DNA of 48,652 bases from a virus: the IMG/VR virus record IMGVR_UViG_3300046642_000078, positions 1 through 48,652 of that record; one strand, given 5' to 3'. Shown here piece by piece: positions 1 through 7,815 of this stretch. The position numbers and the translations under genes are program-made. Under the pieces are notes generated by a model, which saw nothing but the letters and a program-made list of their open reading frames with translations, was not told the DNA's origin and did not search any database. How positions within the stretch are numbered: position 1 is the stretch's first letter; each line of letters begins with the position of its first letter.

Positions 1-127
1 ACTTAGGATTACGATACATGGCGCTTGACCTTAAAGCAAAGATTGCAGAAGCAAAGAAGACTGGCCCGAACATGACGGAAGCACAGGCAGGCGGTGGAGA
101 CTATACGCCTCCTGCCGTTGGCTTGGC
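1..127. repeat. Left copy of 127-bp exact terminal direct repeat
   Basis: Identical over its whole length to 48526-48652. It contains the spacer after the DNA polymerase stop codon and the first 110 bases of the SSB-like gene, so it breaks a gene instead of marking a natural end. 127 is a common maximum k-mer length of short-read assemblers, so the likeliest reading is an assembly overlap of a circular contig. The true unit is then 48,525 bp. Confidence 0.93.
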
Positions 128-857
128 CCGTGCGCGACTTGTTGGTTACTTCGAAATGGGTATGCACGAGGAGGAGTACGAGGGTAAGAAGCGGGACCGC
201 GCTAAGGTTGATTTGGTATTTGAATTGAGCGGCCCTAATCACGAACCGCGTAAGCTGGATGACGGTACGCTTGTTCCTATTCGTATCACGGTGCAGGAGA
301 CGCTTAGCCTTAGCGACAAGGCTAACTTCTTTAAGTTGTTCGCTGCAATGAACTACGCTGGCAAAGCTACGCACATGGCGGAGTTGCTTGGAGGGGCGTT
401 CATTGTTGAAGTGTTCCATAAGAAAAGTAAGGACGGTAAGAAGATTTACGCCAACCTTAAGGGAGCTAAAGACACCGTCCCGGTTGGAGACGGCTACAAC
501 ATTAAGGGCACTACGGTACAAGACCCGCTTACGGGTAAGCACGTGCTTATCGAAGTTGCACCCGCTCTCACTGAGCTTAAGGCGTTCTTGTGGGACATTG
601 CTGATAAGGAAATGTGGGACAGCATCCACATTGCAGGCGAGTACGCGGAGCGTAAGGAAGGCGACAAGGTAATCGCCCCTGCACGCAGTAAGAATGTGAT
701 TCAGCAGAAGATCATGCAGGCTAAGAACTGGGCAGCACACCCGCTGGCCGCTGTAGTGGCCTCTGGTGGCGTTGAGGCTGATTTGCCCGATGCAGAGACG
801 CCGGAGAGTGGCGGGGCCGCTGGAGAGGCTGGTAGCGATCCTCTGAGCGGGATTTAA
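18..857 (+). CDS. Putative single-stranded DNA-binding protein (279 aa)
   Basis: First gene after the DNA polymerase once the circle is closed. The start ATG follows an ACTTAGGAT leader that is also found before the ATG at 36610. The body is charged and mixed alpha/beta, and the last 30 residues are poor in basic residues and acidic (DLPDAETPES, then DPLSGI). This resembles the acidic C-terminal tail that T7 gp2.5-type SSBs use to contact polymerase and helicase. Position between DNA polymerase and the 5'-3' exonuclease supports a role in replication or recombination. No diagnostic catalytic motif is visible, so the call rests on context, size and tail. It could be another replication accessory protein. 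Confidence 0.5.
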   Translation: MALDLKAKIAEAKKTGPNMTEAQAGGGDYTPPAVGLARARLVGYFEMGMHEEEYEGKKRDRAKVDLVFELSGPNHEPRKLDDGTLVPIRITVQETLSLSDKANFFKLFAAMNYAGKATHMAELLGGAFIVEVFHKKSKDGKKIYANLKGAKDTVPVGDGYNIKGTTVQDPLTGKHVLIEVAPALTELKAFLWDIADKEMWDSIHIAGEYAERKEGDKVIAPARSKNVIQQKIMQAKNWAAHPLAAVVASGGVEADLPDAETPESGGAAGEAGSDPLSGI

Positions 858-1007
858 ATGAACACGCACCTTAAGGTAGTTGCTACGCTGGCTGGCGCTA
901 TCGCGCTATTTACTCTGGGAGTACTTGCACCTAAGGTGTTCGTAGCCTTCCTGATGGTTGCGTTTGCCGTGTGGCTGTATGGGTTTCTGTACGTAATCTT
1001 TGACTAA
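858..1007 (+). CDS. Small membrane protein (49 aa)
   Basis: ATG begins directly after the upstream TAA, and the stop overlaps the ATG of the exonuclease gene (TAATG), so the frame is held in a tight operon. The protein is two hydrophobic segments: residues about 7-24, then about 28-48 after an APK turn, ending in IFD. It looks like a two-helix inner-membrane protein. No family is recognised; a holin-like or host-takeover role is possible but unsupported. Confidence 0.6.
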   Translation: MNTHLKVVATLAGAIALFTLGVLAPKVFVAFLMVAFAVWLYGFLYVIFD

Positions 1008-1948
1008 TGCTAGAAGCACTAAGAGCAAAGATAGCCGCTGCCGCTGCAGAGTCTCCACAGTTTGGGCCGGGTACATTCCCGGCTGTCGAACCCGGCTTAG
1101 TCCTGCATATGGACGGCGATTACATGGCGTACTACTGCGCCGGTAACGATGACTGCGAGCCGGGTAAGGCCAGGCGCAACGCTATGGACAGGATAGAGCA
1201 GACGAGGCGGCTTACTGGTTCTGAGTCCGTGATTGTCCATCTATCCTCCGCAGCGTGCACGAAGGCTAATCGATACCTCATTGCGACCGTAAAGGCGTAC
1301 CAAGGGCAGCGTACAGGGCGTAAGCCTAAGAACTGGGCGTATCTGCGTAACGTGCTGGAGCATTACGAGGGGCCGAACTTTAAGCCTAAGCTGTGGATGA
1401 CCCGTGAAGCTGATGACGGTATGGCGTATTGCGCTAACCAGGCACGGGTAGCTATCTCCACACGCGATAAAGATATGCGCATGCTTCCGGGTTTGCATAT
1501 TAATTGGATGACTTACGAGCTAACGGAAGTACAACCCGGAGAGTACGATGTATTGGGAGTTGATGGCCTGCAGTATGGACGAAAATGGCTATATCTACAG
1601 CTACTACAAGGGGACACAGCGGACAATATTCCGGGTCTACCGAAACTATTTGGTAAACAGTGTGGTGACGCTACCGCTTCCAAATACCTCGCCAGTGCTA
1701 CCGGAGCGGAGCAAGCCTATGACCACGTACAAACGGCCTACGCGGACTTTTACGGTTCCCTCTGGCCTGACGCCCTAGCCGAACAAGCGGCCCTCCTGTG
1801 GCTGCGTACTGACGCACAAGCCAGTATTGCCAACGTAGCAGAAGCCTTCCCGGATTGCCCCCACATTAAACGCGCATTAGAGCGGCTGGAGCAGCGCGTA
1901 ACTAAGGAACTGAATGAACTTAACTGCATACCAGACGGAGAGGCTTAA
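1007..1948 (+). CDS. 5'-3' exonuclease, FEN/T7 gp6-like (313 aa)
   Basis: Metal-dependent flap/5' exonuclease that would remove RNA primers and degrade DNA 5' ends during replication and recombination. Visible acidic motifs of the PIN/FEN fold: LHMDGDYMAYY near residue 33, EADDGMAY near 134, STRDKDMRMLPG near 151 and QLLQGDTADNIPGLP near 199; the last is the helix-hairpin metal/DNA motif of this family. Length is typical for phage gp6-like enzymes. It lies between the SSB-like gene and the endonuclease VII-like gene in the replication operon. Confidence 0.85.
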   Translation: MLEALRAKIAAAAAESPQFGPGTFPAVEPGLVLHMDGDYMAYYCAGNDDCEPGKARRNAMDRIEQTRRLTGSESVIVHLSSAACTKANRYLIATVKAYQGQRTGRKPKNWAYLRNVLEHYEGPNFKPKLWMTREADDGMAYCANQARVAISTRDKDMRMLPGLHINWMTYELTEVQPGEYDVLGVDGLQYGRKWLYLQLLQGDTADNIPGLPKLFGKQCGDATASKYLASATGAEQAYDHVQTAYADFYGSLWPDALAEQAALLWLRTDAQASIANVAEAFPDCPHIKRALERLEQRVTKELNELNCIPDGEA

Positions 1949-1951
1949 GCG

Positions 1952-2347
1952 TTGGGTCTCGTAAAAATCAAACAGTCTGAGCTTCCCGAACTTAGAGAGA
2001 TTCAGGCTGAACAGCAGGGCGGTAAATGTCCGATTACTGGGTATCACCTAGGAGACGACAAAGTAGCCGATCACTGCCACAAGACAGGGATGCATAGAGG
2101 CACGCTACCTAGCTGGGTTAATTCGAGACTTGGTAAGATTGAGAACGCAGCGAGGGCAATGGGTAAGCATCTTAGTGTACCCGCAACGCTACGTATGTGC
2201 GCGGCGTACATAGAACTGTACGAGCGTAACCCAACTTATCTGATTCACCACACGTACAAGACTCCAGACGAGAAGAAAGAGGCCGCACGGCTTAAACGTA
2301 ACAAGGCCGCGCGTGCGAAGCGAGCCGCTACTAAGGCCGCACAATGA
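1952..2347 (+). CDS. Recombination endonuclease VII-like protein (131 aa)
   Basis: Likely a His-Me finger nuclease of the T4 endonuclease VII type, which cuts branched DNA before packaging. Evidence is the block DHCHKTGMHRGTLPSW near residues 40-55 followed by NSRLGKIENA, matching the DH-H-TG-RG-L-N-LG signature. The usual second CxxC zinc pair is not visible; only CPITG and the Cys of DHCH remain, so zinc binding may be reduced. The C-terminus is a Lys/Arg/Ala-rich helix. The start is TTG, 12 bases after GGAGAG. The stop overlaps the next ATG. Confidence 0.7.
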   Translation: MGLVKIKQSELPELREIQAEQQGGKCPITGYHLGDDKVADHCHKTGMHRGTLPSWVNSRLGKIENAARAMGKHLSVPATLRMCAAYIELYERNPTYLIHHTYKTPDEKKEAARLKRNKAARAKRAATKAAQ

Positions 2348-3135
2348 AGAAAACTTACCCGCGTATCCTGAGCATCGATATTGAGACGGCCCCGATTAGC
2401 GGCTATGTATGGTCACTGTGGCAGCAAAACGTGTCTTTGAATCAGATTAATGCCGAGTGGGCAATCCTTAGTTACTGCGCTAAATGGCTGGACTCCTCAG
2501 AGATTATCTACAAAGATAGCTCTAATCGTCGTAACAAGCTGGACGATAAGCACCTGGTTAAGGGTCTGTGGAAGCTGCTTGACGAGGCGGACATTATCAT
2601 TGCTCATAATGGTAAGCGGTTCGACTCAAAGAAGATTCAGGCGCGCATGTTCCTGCATGGATTCCCGCCCCCGTCTCCGTACAAGATTATCGATACGCTT
2701 ATTGAGACGCGTAAAAACTTTGCTATGACTTCGGCAAAGCTGGAATACCTTACGGACAAGATGTGTACGACTAAGAAGGATAAGCATACGGACTTCCCAG
2801 GCTTCGAACTGTGGAAGGAGTGTCTTGCCGGTAATCCTAAAGCATGGGCATCCATGAAGGCGTACAACATCCCCGATGTTATCGCTATGGAGGAGTACTA
2901 CCTTCTTCTCCGTCCGTGGATTACAGGACACCCTAACGTAGCGAATTACACGACTGTAGCCGCAGAGGGTCCGGTATGCCCTAACTGCGGTAGCACACAC
3001 GTTATCCGTAAGGGGTTCCGTAGTACGCAAGTCGGACAGTACCCGCGTTATCACTGCCAGGGTTGCGGTGCGTGGAGTCGCGGACGGTTGCTGACTAACT
3101 CTAAAGACCAACGTAAGAACCTTCTAGTCAACTAA
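2344..3135 (+). CDS. DnaQ/RNase H-fold 3'-5' exonuclease with C-terminal zinc ribbon (263 aa)
   Basis: N-terminal exonuclease motif I is SIDIETAP near residue 10 (DxE), motif II is IIAHNGKRFDSKKI near 85, and motif III is KAYNIPDVIAMEEYY near 173. This is the YprB/RNase_H_2 layout of DEDD nucleases. After the nuclease domain comes a zinc ribbon, CPNCGSTHVIRKGF then CQGCG (about residues 213-242), which would bind nucleic acid. The DNA polymerase of this phage carries its own proofreading domain, so this enzyme probably processes recombination or repair intermediates. The ATG overlaps the endonuclease VII stop. Confidence 0.75.
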   Translation: MKKTYPRILSIDIETAPISGYVWSLWQQNVSLNQINAEWAILSYCAKWLDSSEIIYKDSSNRRNKLDDKHLVKGLWKLLDEADIIIAHNGKRFDSKKIQARMFLHGFPPPSPYKIIDTLIETRKNFAMTSAKLEYLTDKMCTTKKDKHTDFPGFELWKECLAGNPKAWASMKAYNIPDVIAMEEYYLLLRPWITGHPNVANYTTVAAEGPVCPNCGSTHVIRKGFRSTQVGQYPRYHCQGCGAWSRGRLLTNSKDQRKNLLVN

Positions 3136-3365
3136 TGATAAAGCTCCTGATCCACGCAGCAGAGGAAGCAGCCGAATTCACACAAGCTGCAATGAAGAAA
3201 GCCCGTGGAGATTGGGGCTTAAAGAACCTGACAGACGAGGCCGCAGATGTTGCGGCTTTTCTTATTGTGCTGCAGGAAAACGGATTGATTGACGCGGAGC
3301 GGTTCGCTGCGAGACGCGCTATGAAGGTTGCGAAAATGAGGAGGAAGTATGCGGGGAAAAATTGA
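3135..3365 (+). CDS. MazG-like nucleotide pyrophosphohydrolase, single domain (76 aa)
   Basis: Short all-alpha protein with the MazG/PRA-PH metal pattern: EEAAEF near residue 10 and, after a helix-turn, TDEAADVAAFL near 33 (ExxE, then ExxD). It would hydrolyse NTPs or dNTPs to NMP plus pyrophosphate and so clean or shift the nucleotide pool. At 76 residues it is near the minimum length for the fold. It overlaps the next gene, also a putative nucleotide hydrolase, by 17 bases. Confidence 0.65.
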   Translation: MIKLLIHAAEEAAEFTQAAMKKARGDWGLKNLTDEAADVAAFLIVLQENGLIDAERFAARRAMKVAKMRRKYAGKN

Positions 3366-3843
3366 GGTAGTTATTAAGAACGATCCTAACAAGTACGTAA
3401 AGAACGGCGCATTCGAAGTAAAGAACCCGAACCCAAAAGACTCTATCGGTAGTTCAAAGATTCCCATGCACCTTTGGCCTGAGACGGCTACGGTTCTTGG
3501 TGCGCTAGGATTGCTAGACGGTGCTGGTAAGTACGGACGCGGAAACTATAGAGCCTCCCCGGTACGCGCAACTATTTACTATGACGCGCTTAAACGACAC
3601 GTTAATGGTTGGTTTTCTGGCCGTCTCTGTGATCCAGATTCGGGGCTGCCTGACCTTGCCCATGCCCTCGCATGCCTCGCAATTATTGTAGACGCGGAAG
3701 CAGCAGGAACGCTTGTAGACGACAGAGATTTTAACAGCGGGTACGCTGCGCTGATTGAGCGCATGACCCCGTTTGTAAAGCAGATACAAGATAAGCACGC
3801 GGACAAAGCCCCTAAGCATTACACCATTGCGGATAAAGCGTGA
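3349..3843 (+). CDS. dATP/dGTP diphosphohydrolase-like protein (164 aa)
   Basis: Matches from memory the family named dATP/dGTP diphosphohydrolase, N-terminal (formerly DUF5664). Characteristic blocks are NPKDSIGSSKIPMHLWP (about residues 28-44), GAGKYGRGNYR (about 59-69), YYDALKRHVNGWF and GLPDLAHALACLAIIVDA (about 103-120). The family includes the MazZ-type enzymes of phages that replace adenine with 2-aminoadenine. No PurZ-like adenylosuccinate synthetase is encoded here, so a simple dNTP-pool role is more likely. ATG with GAGGAAG just upstream. Confidence 0.65.
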   Translation: MRGKIEVVIKNDPNKYVKNGAFEVKNPNPKDSIGSSKIPMHLWPETATVLGALGLLDGAGKYGRGNYRASPVRATIYYDALKRHVNGWFSGRLCDPDSGLPDLAHALACLAIIVDAEAAGTLVDDRDFNSGYAALIERMTPFVKQIQDKHADKAPKHYTIADKA

Positions 3844-4037
3844 GCGCCGTATCTAACGTTCTCAACATCGGTGCATACCGGGCATTCTATGACCTTATCT
3901 CTATCGCGTTGATGACGGGAAACACACGCCGCGCACGGGAAAGGGTCTACGAGGCTAGGGAATATCTGCCGCAGATTGAGCTACATAAGTTGGTGCAGGA
4001 GTTGGAAGCAGACTATTTTGAATTCGCCTACGCATGA
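3840..4037 (+). CDS. Hypothetical small helical protein (65 aa)
   Basis: GTG start overlapping the preceding TGA, and its stop overlaps the ATG of the methyltransferase-like gene, so it is held in the operon by four-base overlaps at both ends. The sequence is amphipathic helix with RRARERVYEAREYLP near the middle and an acidic C-terminus. No family recognised. Confidence 0.6.
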   Translation: MSAVSNVLNIGAYRAFYDLISIALMTGNTRRARERVYEAREYLPQIELHKLVQELEADYFEFAYA

Positions 4038-4654
4038 GTCGCATATTGGTGGCTTGCGAATATTCCGGGAGAGTCCGGGAGGCGTTCGCTAAACGCGGTC
4101 ATGATGTTATGTCCTGTGACCTACGCCCTACTGAACAACCGGGAAACCACTACCAAGGGGACGTACGAGACGTACTGTACGCGGGCTGGGACATGCTGAT
4201 AGCGCACCCGTACTGTACGTTTAACACATTGGCCGGTATCCGTTGGATGTACCACCCGGAGGATACGCACCTTCCCGCAGAGCAACGCCGTAGGCATCCA
4301 CAGTACCCTAACCGCATGCGAGACTTTGAGGAGGGCGCGGAGTTCTTTAACCTTCTAATGAACGCACCTATTGAGCGCATCTGCCTAGAGAATTCGCAGC
4401 CGCACGGCTTAGCTATGTCCCGCATTGGACGCTATACGCAAGTAGTACAGCCGTGGATGTTCGGAGAGCCTTATACGAAGGGTGCATGTCTGTGGCTAAA
4501 GAACCTGCCAAAGCTGGTAGCTAAAACTAAGAAGTCTGATTTTCCGCGTATCGAAGCAGCATGTCATAACGCCTCACCTGGGCCAGATAGAGAACGGGAA
4601 CGGAGCAGAACCTACGCGGGCATTGCCCAAGCCTTTGCGGAGCAGTGGGGTTGA
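4034..4654 (+). CDS. DNA cytosine methyltransferase-like protein (206 aa)
   Basis: Rossmann-like start ILVACEYSGRVREAFAKRGH (S-adenosylmethionine-binding motif I), then CDLRPTE, DMLIAHPYCTFN in place of the PPC/PCQ catalytic motif IV, and LENSQPHG in place of ENV motif VI. The C-terminal RSRTYAGIAQAFAEQWG is typical of a compact phage family usually annotated as DNA methyltransferase. It is half the length of classical C5 enzymes and lacks a recognisable target-recognition domain. The Pro before Tyr-Cys is unusual, so activity is uncertain. The HNH gene downstream overlaps its last 10 bases. Confidence 0.6.
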   Translation: MSRILVACEYSGRVREAFAKRGHDVMSCDLRPTEQPGNHYQGDVRDVLYAGWDMLIAHPYCTFNTLAGIRWMYHPEDTHLPAEQRRRHPQYPNRMRDFEEGAEFFNLLMNAPIERICLENSQPHGLAMSRIGRYTQVVQPWMFGEPYTKGACLWLKNLPKLVAKTKKSDFPRIEAACHNASPGPDRERERSRTYAGIAQAFAEQWG

Positions 4655-5181
4655 CCTGTTTGGTAGGTAGAACGTTTGGTAAACTAAGCGTTCTAAGTTT
4701 AGCCCGCTCTGATGCTAGACACCGTAAGTACTATCTGTGTAAATGTACGTGTGGTAATGATAAGGTAGTCAATGGGGCGTCTTTGGTTAGTGGAAATACT
4801 AAAAGCTGCGGCTGTCTGTCTAGGGAGGCTAGAGCAGCTACGAGACTTCCCGGAAATGCAAGCGAAATTACAGCAGTTATTTTAGGCTATAAGAGACACG
4901 CTAAAGCACGCGGCTATGTATGGGGTTTATCCAGAGAGCAGGTAGAAGATCTTATAAAGCGTAGTTGTGTCTACTGCGGTACTGAACCGAGTAACATTAA
5001 ATCTACTAAGAACACTATCGCACCACTCCTGTATAACGGAATAGATAGAGTTGACAACCGTATAGGTTACGTGCCGGATAACGTAGCGCCGTGCTGCGCA
5101 CAATGCAATAGAGCTAAGGGAACGCTATCCGCAGCAGAGTTCGTAGGCTGGGCGAATAGAATCGCTGAGCAGTGGGGCTAA
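4645..5181 (+). CDS. HNH homing endonuclease with N-terminal zinc ribbon (178 aa)
   Basis: Zinc-ribbon module CKCTCGNDKVVNGASLVSGN followed by TKSCGCL (about residues 29-55), then an HNH core: CVYCGTEPSN, NGIDRVDNRIGYVPDNV and CAQCNRAKGT (about 113-163). Free-standing homing nucleases of this type cut alleles lacking the gene. It sits between the methyltransferase-like gene and the RNA polymerase, 14 bases before the latter. Its last five codons (AEQWG) repeat those of the upstream gene. GTG start at 4645; TTG at 4651 is an alternative. It is visibly richer in AGA/AGG and A/T than its neighbours. Confidence 0.8.
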   Translation: MGLTCLVGRTFGKLSVLSLARSDARHRKYYLCKCTCGNDKVVNGASLVSGNTKSCGCLSREARAATRLPGNASEITAVILGYKRHAKARGYVWGLSREQVEDLIKRSCVYCGTEPSNIKSTKNTIAPLLYNGIDRVDNRIGYVPDNVAPCCAQCNRAKGTLSAAEFVGWANRIAEQWG

Positions 5182-5195
5182 TTTAACAAGGGACA

Positions 5196-7577
5196 ATGCA
5201 GACAATTCAATCTTACGCAGCACAGCGGGAAGCAGCAACTAAAGTAGAGATTGATAGTATCCCTGCGGTACGTCCCTTTGCCCGTAAGCATGTGGAACGG
5301 CTGCAGGAAAACGGATACAGCACGTTAGTACTTAAGCAGCTTTGCCGTGAGGCGGAGTCTAGCCGCAGAGTGGACAGCGAGCATAGCCTATACGAGCACG
5401 CGGCTAACTTGAACATTGATGCTCTGCAGGACGGGTTAGATACATTCAGGTTAGCGCTGGAGACGGGTAAGCGTACTAAACTCAAGGTCTCCAAGATCGC
5501 GCACTACGGAGGCAGCAGTAACCCGGTTAATACTCTGTCCGTAGAGGACCAGGCTAACGCTACGTGGGATGCTATGGTGTCTGTTATTGGCCGTATGGCT
5601 GATCCAGATAGGCCGCTTAGCGTACAGACGTTAGCAGGCGTGCTAGGTGGCAGGCTGCGTAATTTGACTGGTGGTAAGCCGGAGTACAAGGAGTTAGGCT
5701 ACGAGCGAGCCGCATTATTACTGCTTGATCATTTCATGGTGTCTACGGGATGGCTGGAGGAGCGCTCCGGCGAGTCTCGCATGTGCAGCCACGTACGCAA
5801 ACCTAACACGTACTCACTGGCTGAAAAGTTCATTGAGGAAGTACTAGGCGGCAGCATGGCTGCGGACTTCTCGGAACGTAGGCCTATGCTAGTCCCTCCC
5901 GTGCCTTGGACACCTACGGCAACACACGGCGGCTACCTGCACTCTGGCATCCCCGCAGTACGCGGTAACTCCCGGTCTATCGGGTCTGCTGCAATTGTCT
6001 CCGCACTGAACGCCCTGCAGGCTACACCGTTCCGGGTAAATCAACGCGTGCTAGGTATCGCTGGGAATCTGCAGGCTAACGCGGAGGAGCTTTCTGGAAG
6101 GCTGGTGCTGGGTAGGTATCTAGAAACCCGTCATGACGAGGCGGAGGCTGTACGCAAGGCTAAGACGATTCGTAGCGCGCTGACTATTTCCGCCTTTAGC
6201 TCACTGCAGAATGTTGAGGAGTTCTACTTTCCTTGGAATCTGGATTGGCGGGGCCGTATGTATCCGGCTACCAGCCTAATCAGCCCACAAGGTGCGGACC
6301 TATGTAAAGGCTGCTTAGAGTTTGCGGACGGTACGCCGCTGGGGAAGGAGGGAGCTAAATGGCTGGCTATCCACCTGTGTAACCTGGCTGGAGCAGATAA
6401 GGAGATTGTAGACGGGGAGTACCGGACGCGCACACCGGAGGGGCGGGCAGCGTGGACAAGAAGCATGACCCCGGATATTTTAGAGATAGCCGCAGACCCA
6501 GAGGCTAACCGTGCGTGGCACTTGATAGGCGGATTCGGGCTGCAGAAGATTAAGCGAGGTAGGGTGGTTCCTGTAGCCGTGGATAAGCCTTGGCAGTTTC
6601 TAGCCGCTTGCTTTGAATGGGCAGCATGGGTTGAGGAGGGGGACGGGTTCCGTAGTCGCCTCGCTGGTGCGCTAGATGGTAGCTGCAGTGGCGTACAAAT
6701 GCTGGCGGGTATGACGCGTGACCATTCAGCCGGAACGATGGTTAATCTAGTGCCCGCTCCACGCGGGGACGACTACTACGGGCGTATGGCTGCGGCACTA
6801 TCCCGGAGGCTCTACAACCGCGTAGACGTTGCGGACGAGGGCGAGCTAGCCCACTTGTCGTATTGGTCGGAGCAAACCCTAGACCGCGATCTACTCAAAG
6901 CTCCTAGTATGACTAAGGTCTACAGTGCGGGGGCGTACACATTCGCAGAGCAGGTAAAGGCTAAGACGGGTGCGCCTGAATCTGAGTGCATGTGGTTAGC
7001 AGCACGTATTAACGAGTGCTTCGCAGAGGTAGCGCCCGGTATGTTACTGGCTATGAGTTATCTACAGGCTGTGTCCGACGTACTGACGGAGGAAGGTATT
7101 CCGCTACGCTGGGTAACTCCTGCAGGCTTGCAAGTCGAGCAGGATAGACGGGAGACTAGAACCGTAGTTATTGAAACTCGTCTGTCAGTAGACGCACAAC
7201 GCAAGCAGAGGGACTTTATTATTAATGGGGACAGACTCAGCAAAAAAGGACAGCGAGCAGGCGTAGCACCTAACTTCGTGCATGGCGTGGACGCTTCACA
7301 TATGGCTATGGTCGTTAATGATTTGCATGCTAAGGGCGTACGTTCCTTTTGGATGATTCACGATAGCTTTGGCGCACCGTTCGCACAGTGCGGGGAAGTG
7401 TTCCGCAGCACCCGCGAGCAGTTCGTAGAGCTAATGTCTGGTGATCTATTGCGGGGCTGGACGGAGGCCGTAACGTCTGGGCTGAGTGCAGGGGGTAAGG
7501 CTAAGCTACCTAGCCTGCCAGAGTACGGAGACCTAGACCTTAGCGCGGTACGGGATAGTGTGTATGCGTGGTTCTAA
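5196..7577 (+). CDS. T7-like single-subunit DNA-directed RNA polymerase (793 aa)
   Basis: Complete polymerase domain. FPWNLDWRGRMYPATS near residue 347 is the conserved WRGR block. Motif A is LDGSCSGVQ with catalytic Asp at about 494 (T7 D537). Motif B is KAPSMTKVY with Lys about 568 and Tyr about 576, the same spacing as T7 K631/Y639. Motif C is MIHDSFG with Asp about 723 (T7 D812). It ends in VYAWF, comparable to the FAFA C-terminus of T7. It is about 90 residues shorter than T7 RNAP, mostly N-terminally. Last gene of the early operon; ATG preceded by AAGGGACA. It presumably transcribes late genes, but its promoters were not found. Confidence 0.96.
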   Translation: MQTIQSYAAQREAATKVEIDSIPAVRPFARKHVERLQENGYSTLVLKQLCREAESSRRVDSEHSLYEHAANLNIDALQDGLDTFRLALETGKRTKLKVSKIAHYGGSSNPVNTLSVEDQANATWDAMVSVIGRMADPDRPLSVQTLAGVLGGRLRNLTGGKPEYKELGYERAALLLLDHFMVSTGWLEERSGESRMCSHVRKPNTYSLAEKFIEEVLGGSMAADFSERRPMLVPPVPWTPTATHGGYLHSGIPAVRGNSRSIGSAAIVSALNALQATPFRVNQRVLGIAGNLQANAEELSGRLVLGRYLETRHDEAEAVRKAKTIRSALTISAFSSLQNVEEFYFPWNLDWRGRMYPATSLISPQGADLCKGCLEFADGTPLGKEGAKWLAIHLCNLAGADKEIVDGEYRTRTPEGRAAWTRSMTPDILEIAADPEANRAWHLIGGFGLQKIKRGRVVPVAVDKPWQFLAACFEWAAWVEEGDGFRSRLAGALDGSCSGVQMLAGMTRDHSAGTMVNLVPAPRGDDYYGRMAAALSRRLYNRVDVADEGELAHLSYWSEQTLDRDLLKAPSMTKVYSAGAYTFAEQVKAKTGAPESECMWLAARINECFAEVAPGMLLAMSYLQAVSDVLTEEGIPLRWVTPAGLQVEQDRRETRTVVIETRLSVDAQRKQRDFIINGDRLSKKGQRAGVAPNFVHGVDASHMAMVVNDLHAKGVRSFWMIHDSFGAPFAQCGEVFRSTREQFVELMSGDLLRGWTEAVTSGLSAGGKAKLPSLPEYGDLDLSAVRDSVYAWF

Positions 7578-7632
7578 AATTGTCCCAAAATAATACTTGA
7601 CACAATGAAACTTGAGGACTACTATACATACA
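7578..7632 (+). promoter_or_regulatory. Sigma70-type promoter P1 with upstream GTCCC element
   Basis: TTGACA at 7597-7602, 17-bp spacer, TACTAT at 7620-7625, predicted start near 7632. Upstream, GTCCCAAAATAATAC abuts the -35; nearly the same sequence abuts the -35 of P5 at 35570. It follows the RNA polymerase stop and precedes 7663. Confidence 0.6.
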
Positions 7633-7662
7633 TCAGCAGCACGAACCCAACGGAGCCACAAA

Positions 7663-7815
7663 ATGCACACTTTCCAACTGGTCTTTACCCAATACGGCAA
7701 CTTTGGCCGTAACTACAACCACACTTTCACGGTGCAAGCCGATTCCCTGGAAGCAGCAATTTGCAGCGTAGAGGCTGCTAACCCCAGCCTCTACTTCCGT
7801 GGTGAAACATGGTAA
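7663..7815 (+). CDS. Hypothetical protein, small beta-rich (50 aa)
   Basis: Start chosen at the ATG after CGGAGCCACAA. The frame is open further upstream, but the promoter -10 (7620-7625) lies inside that extension, which rules it out. Sequence begins HTFQLVFTQYGNFGRNYNHT and ends FRGETW, suggesting a short antiparallel sheet. No family recognised. Overlaps the next gene by seven bases. Confidence 0.65.
   Translation: MHTFQLVFTQYGNFGRNYNHTFTVQADSLEAAICSVEAANPSLYFRGETW

Noticed and set aside
1-127. Natural direct terminal repeats as in T7
   Set aside because: The repeat is exactly 127 bases and begins just before a gene that it interrupts; an assembly overlap explains it better.
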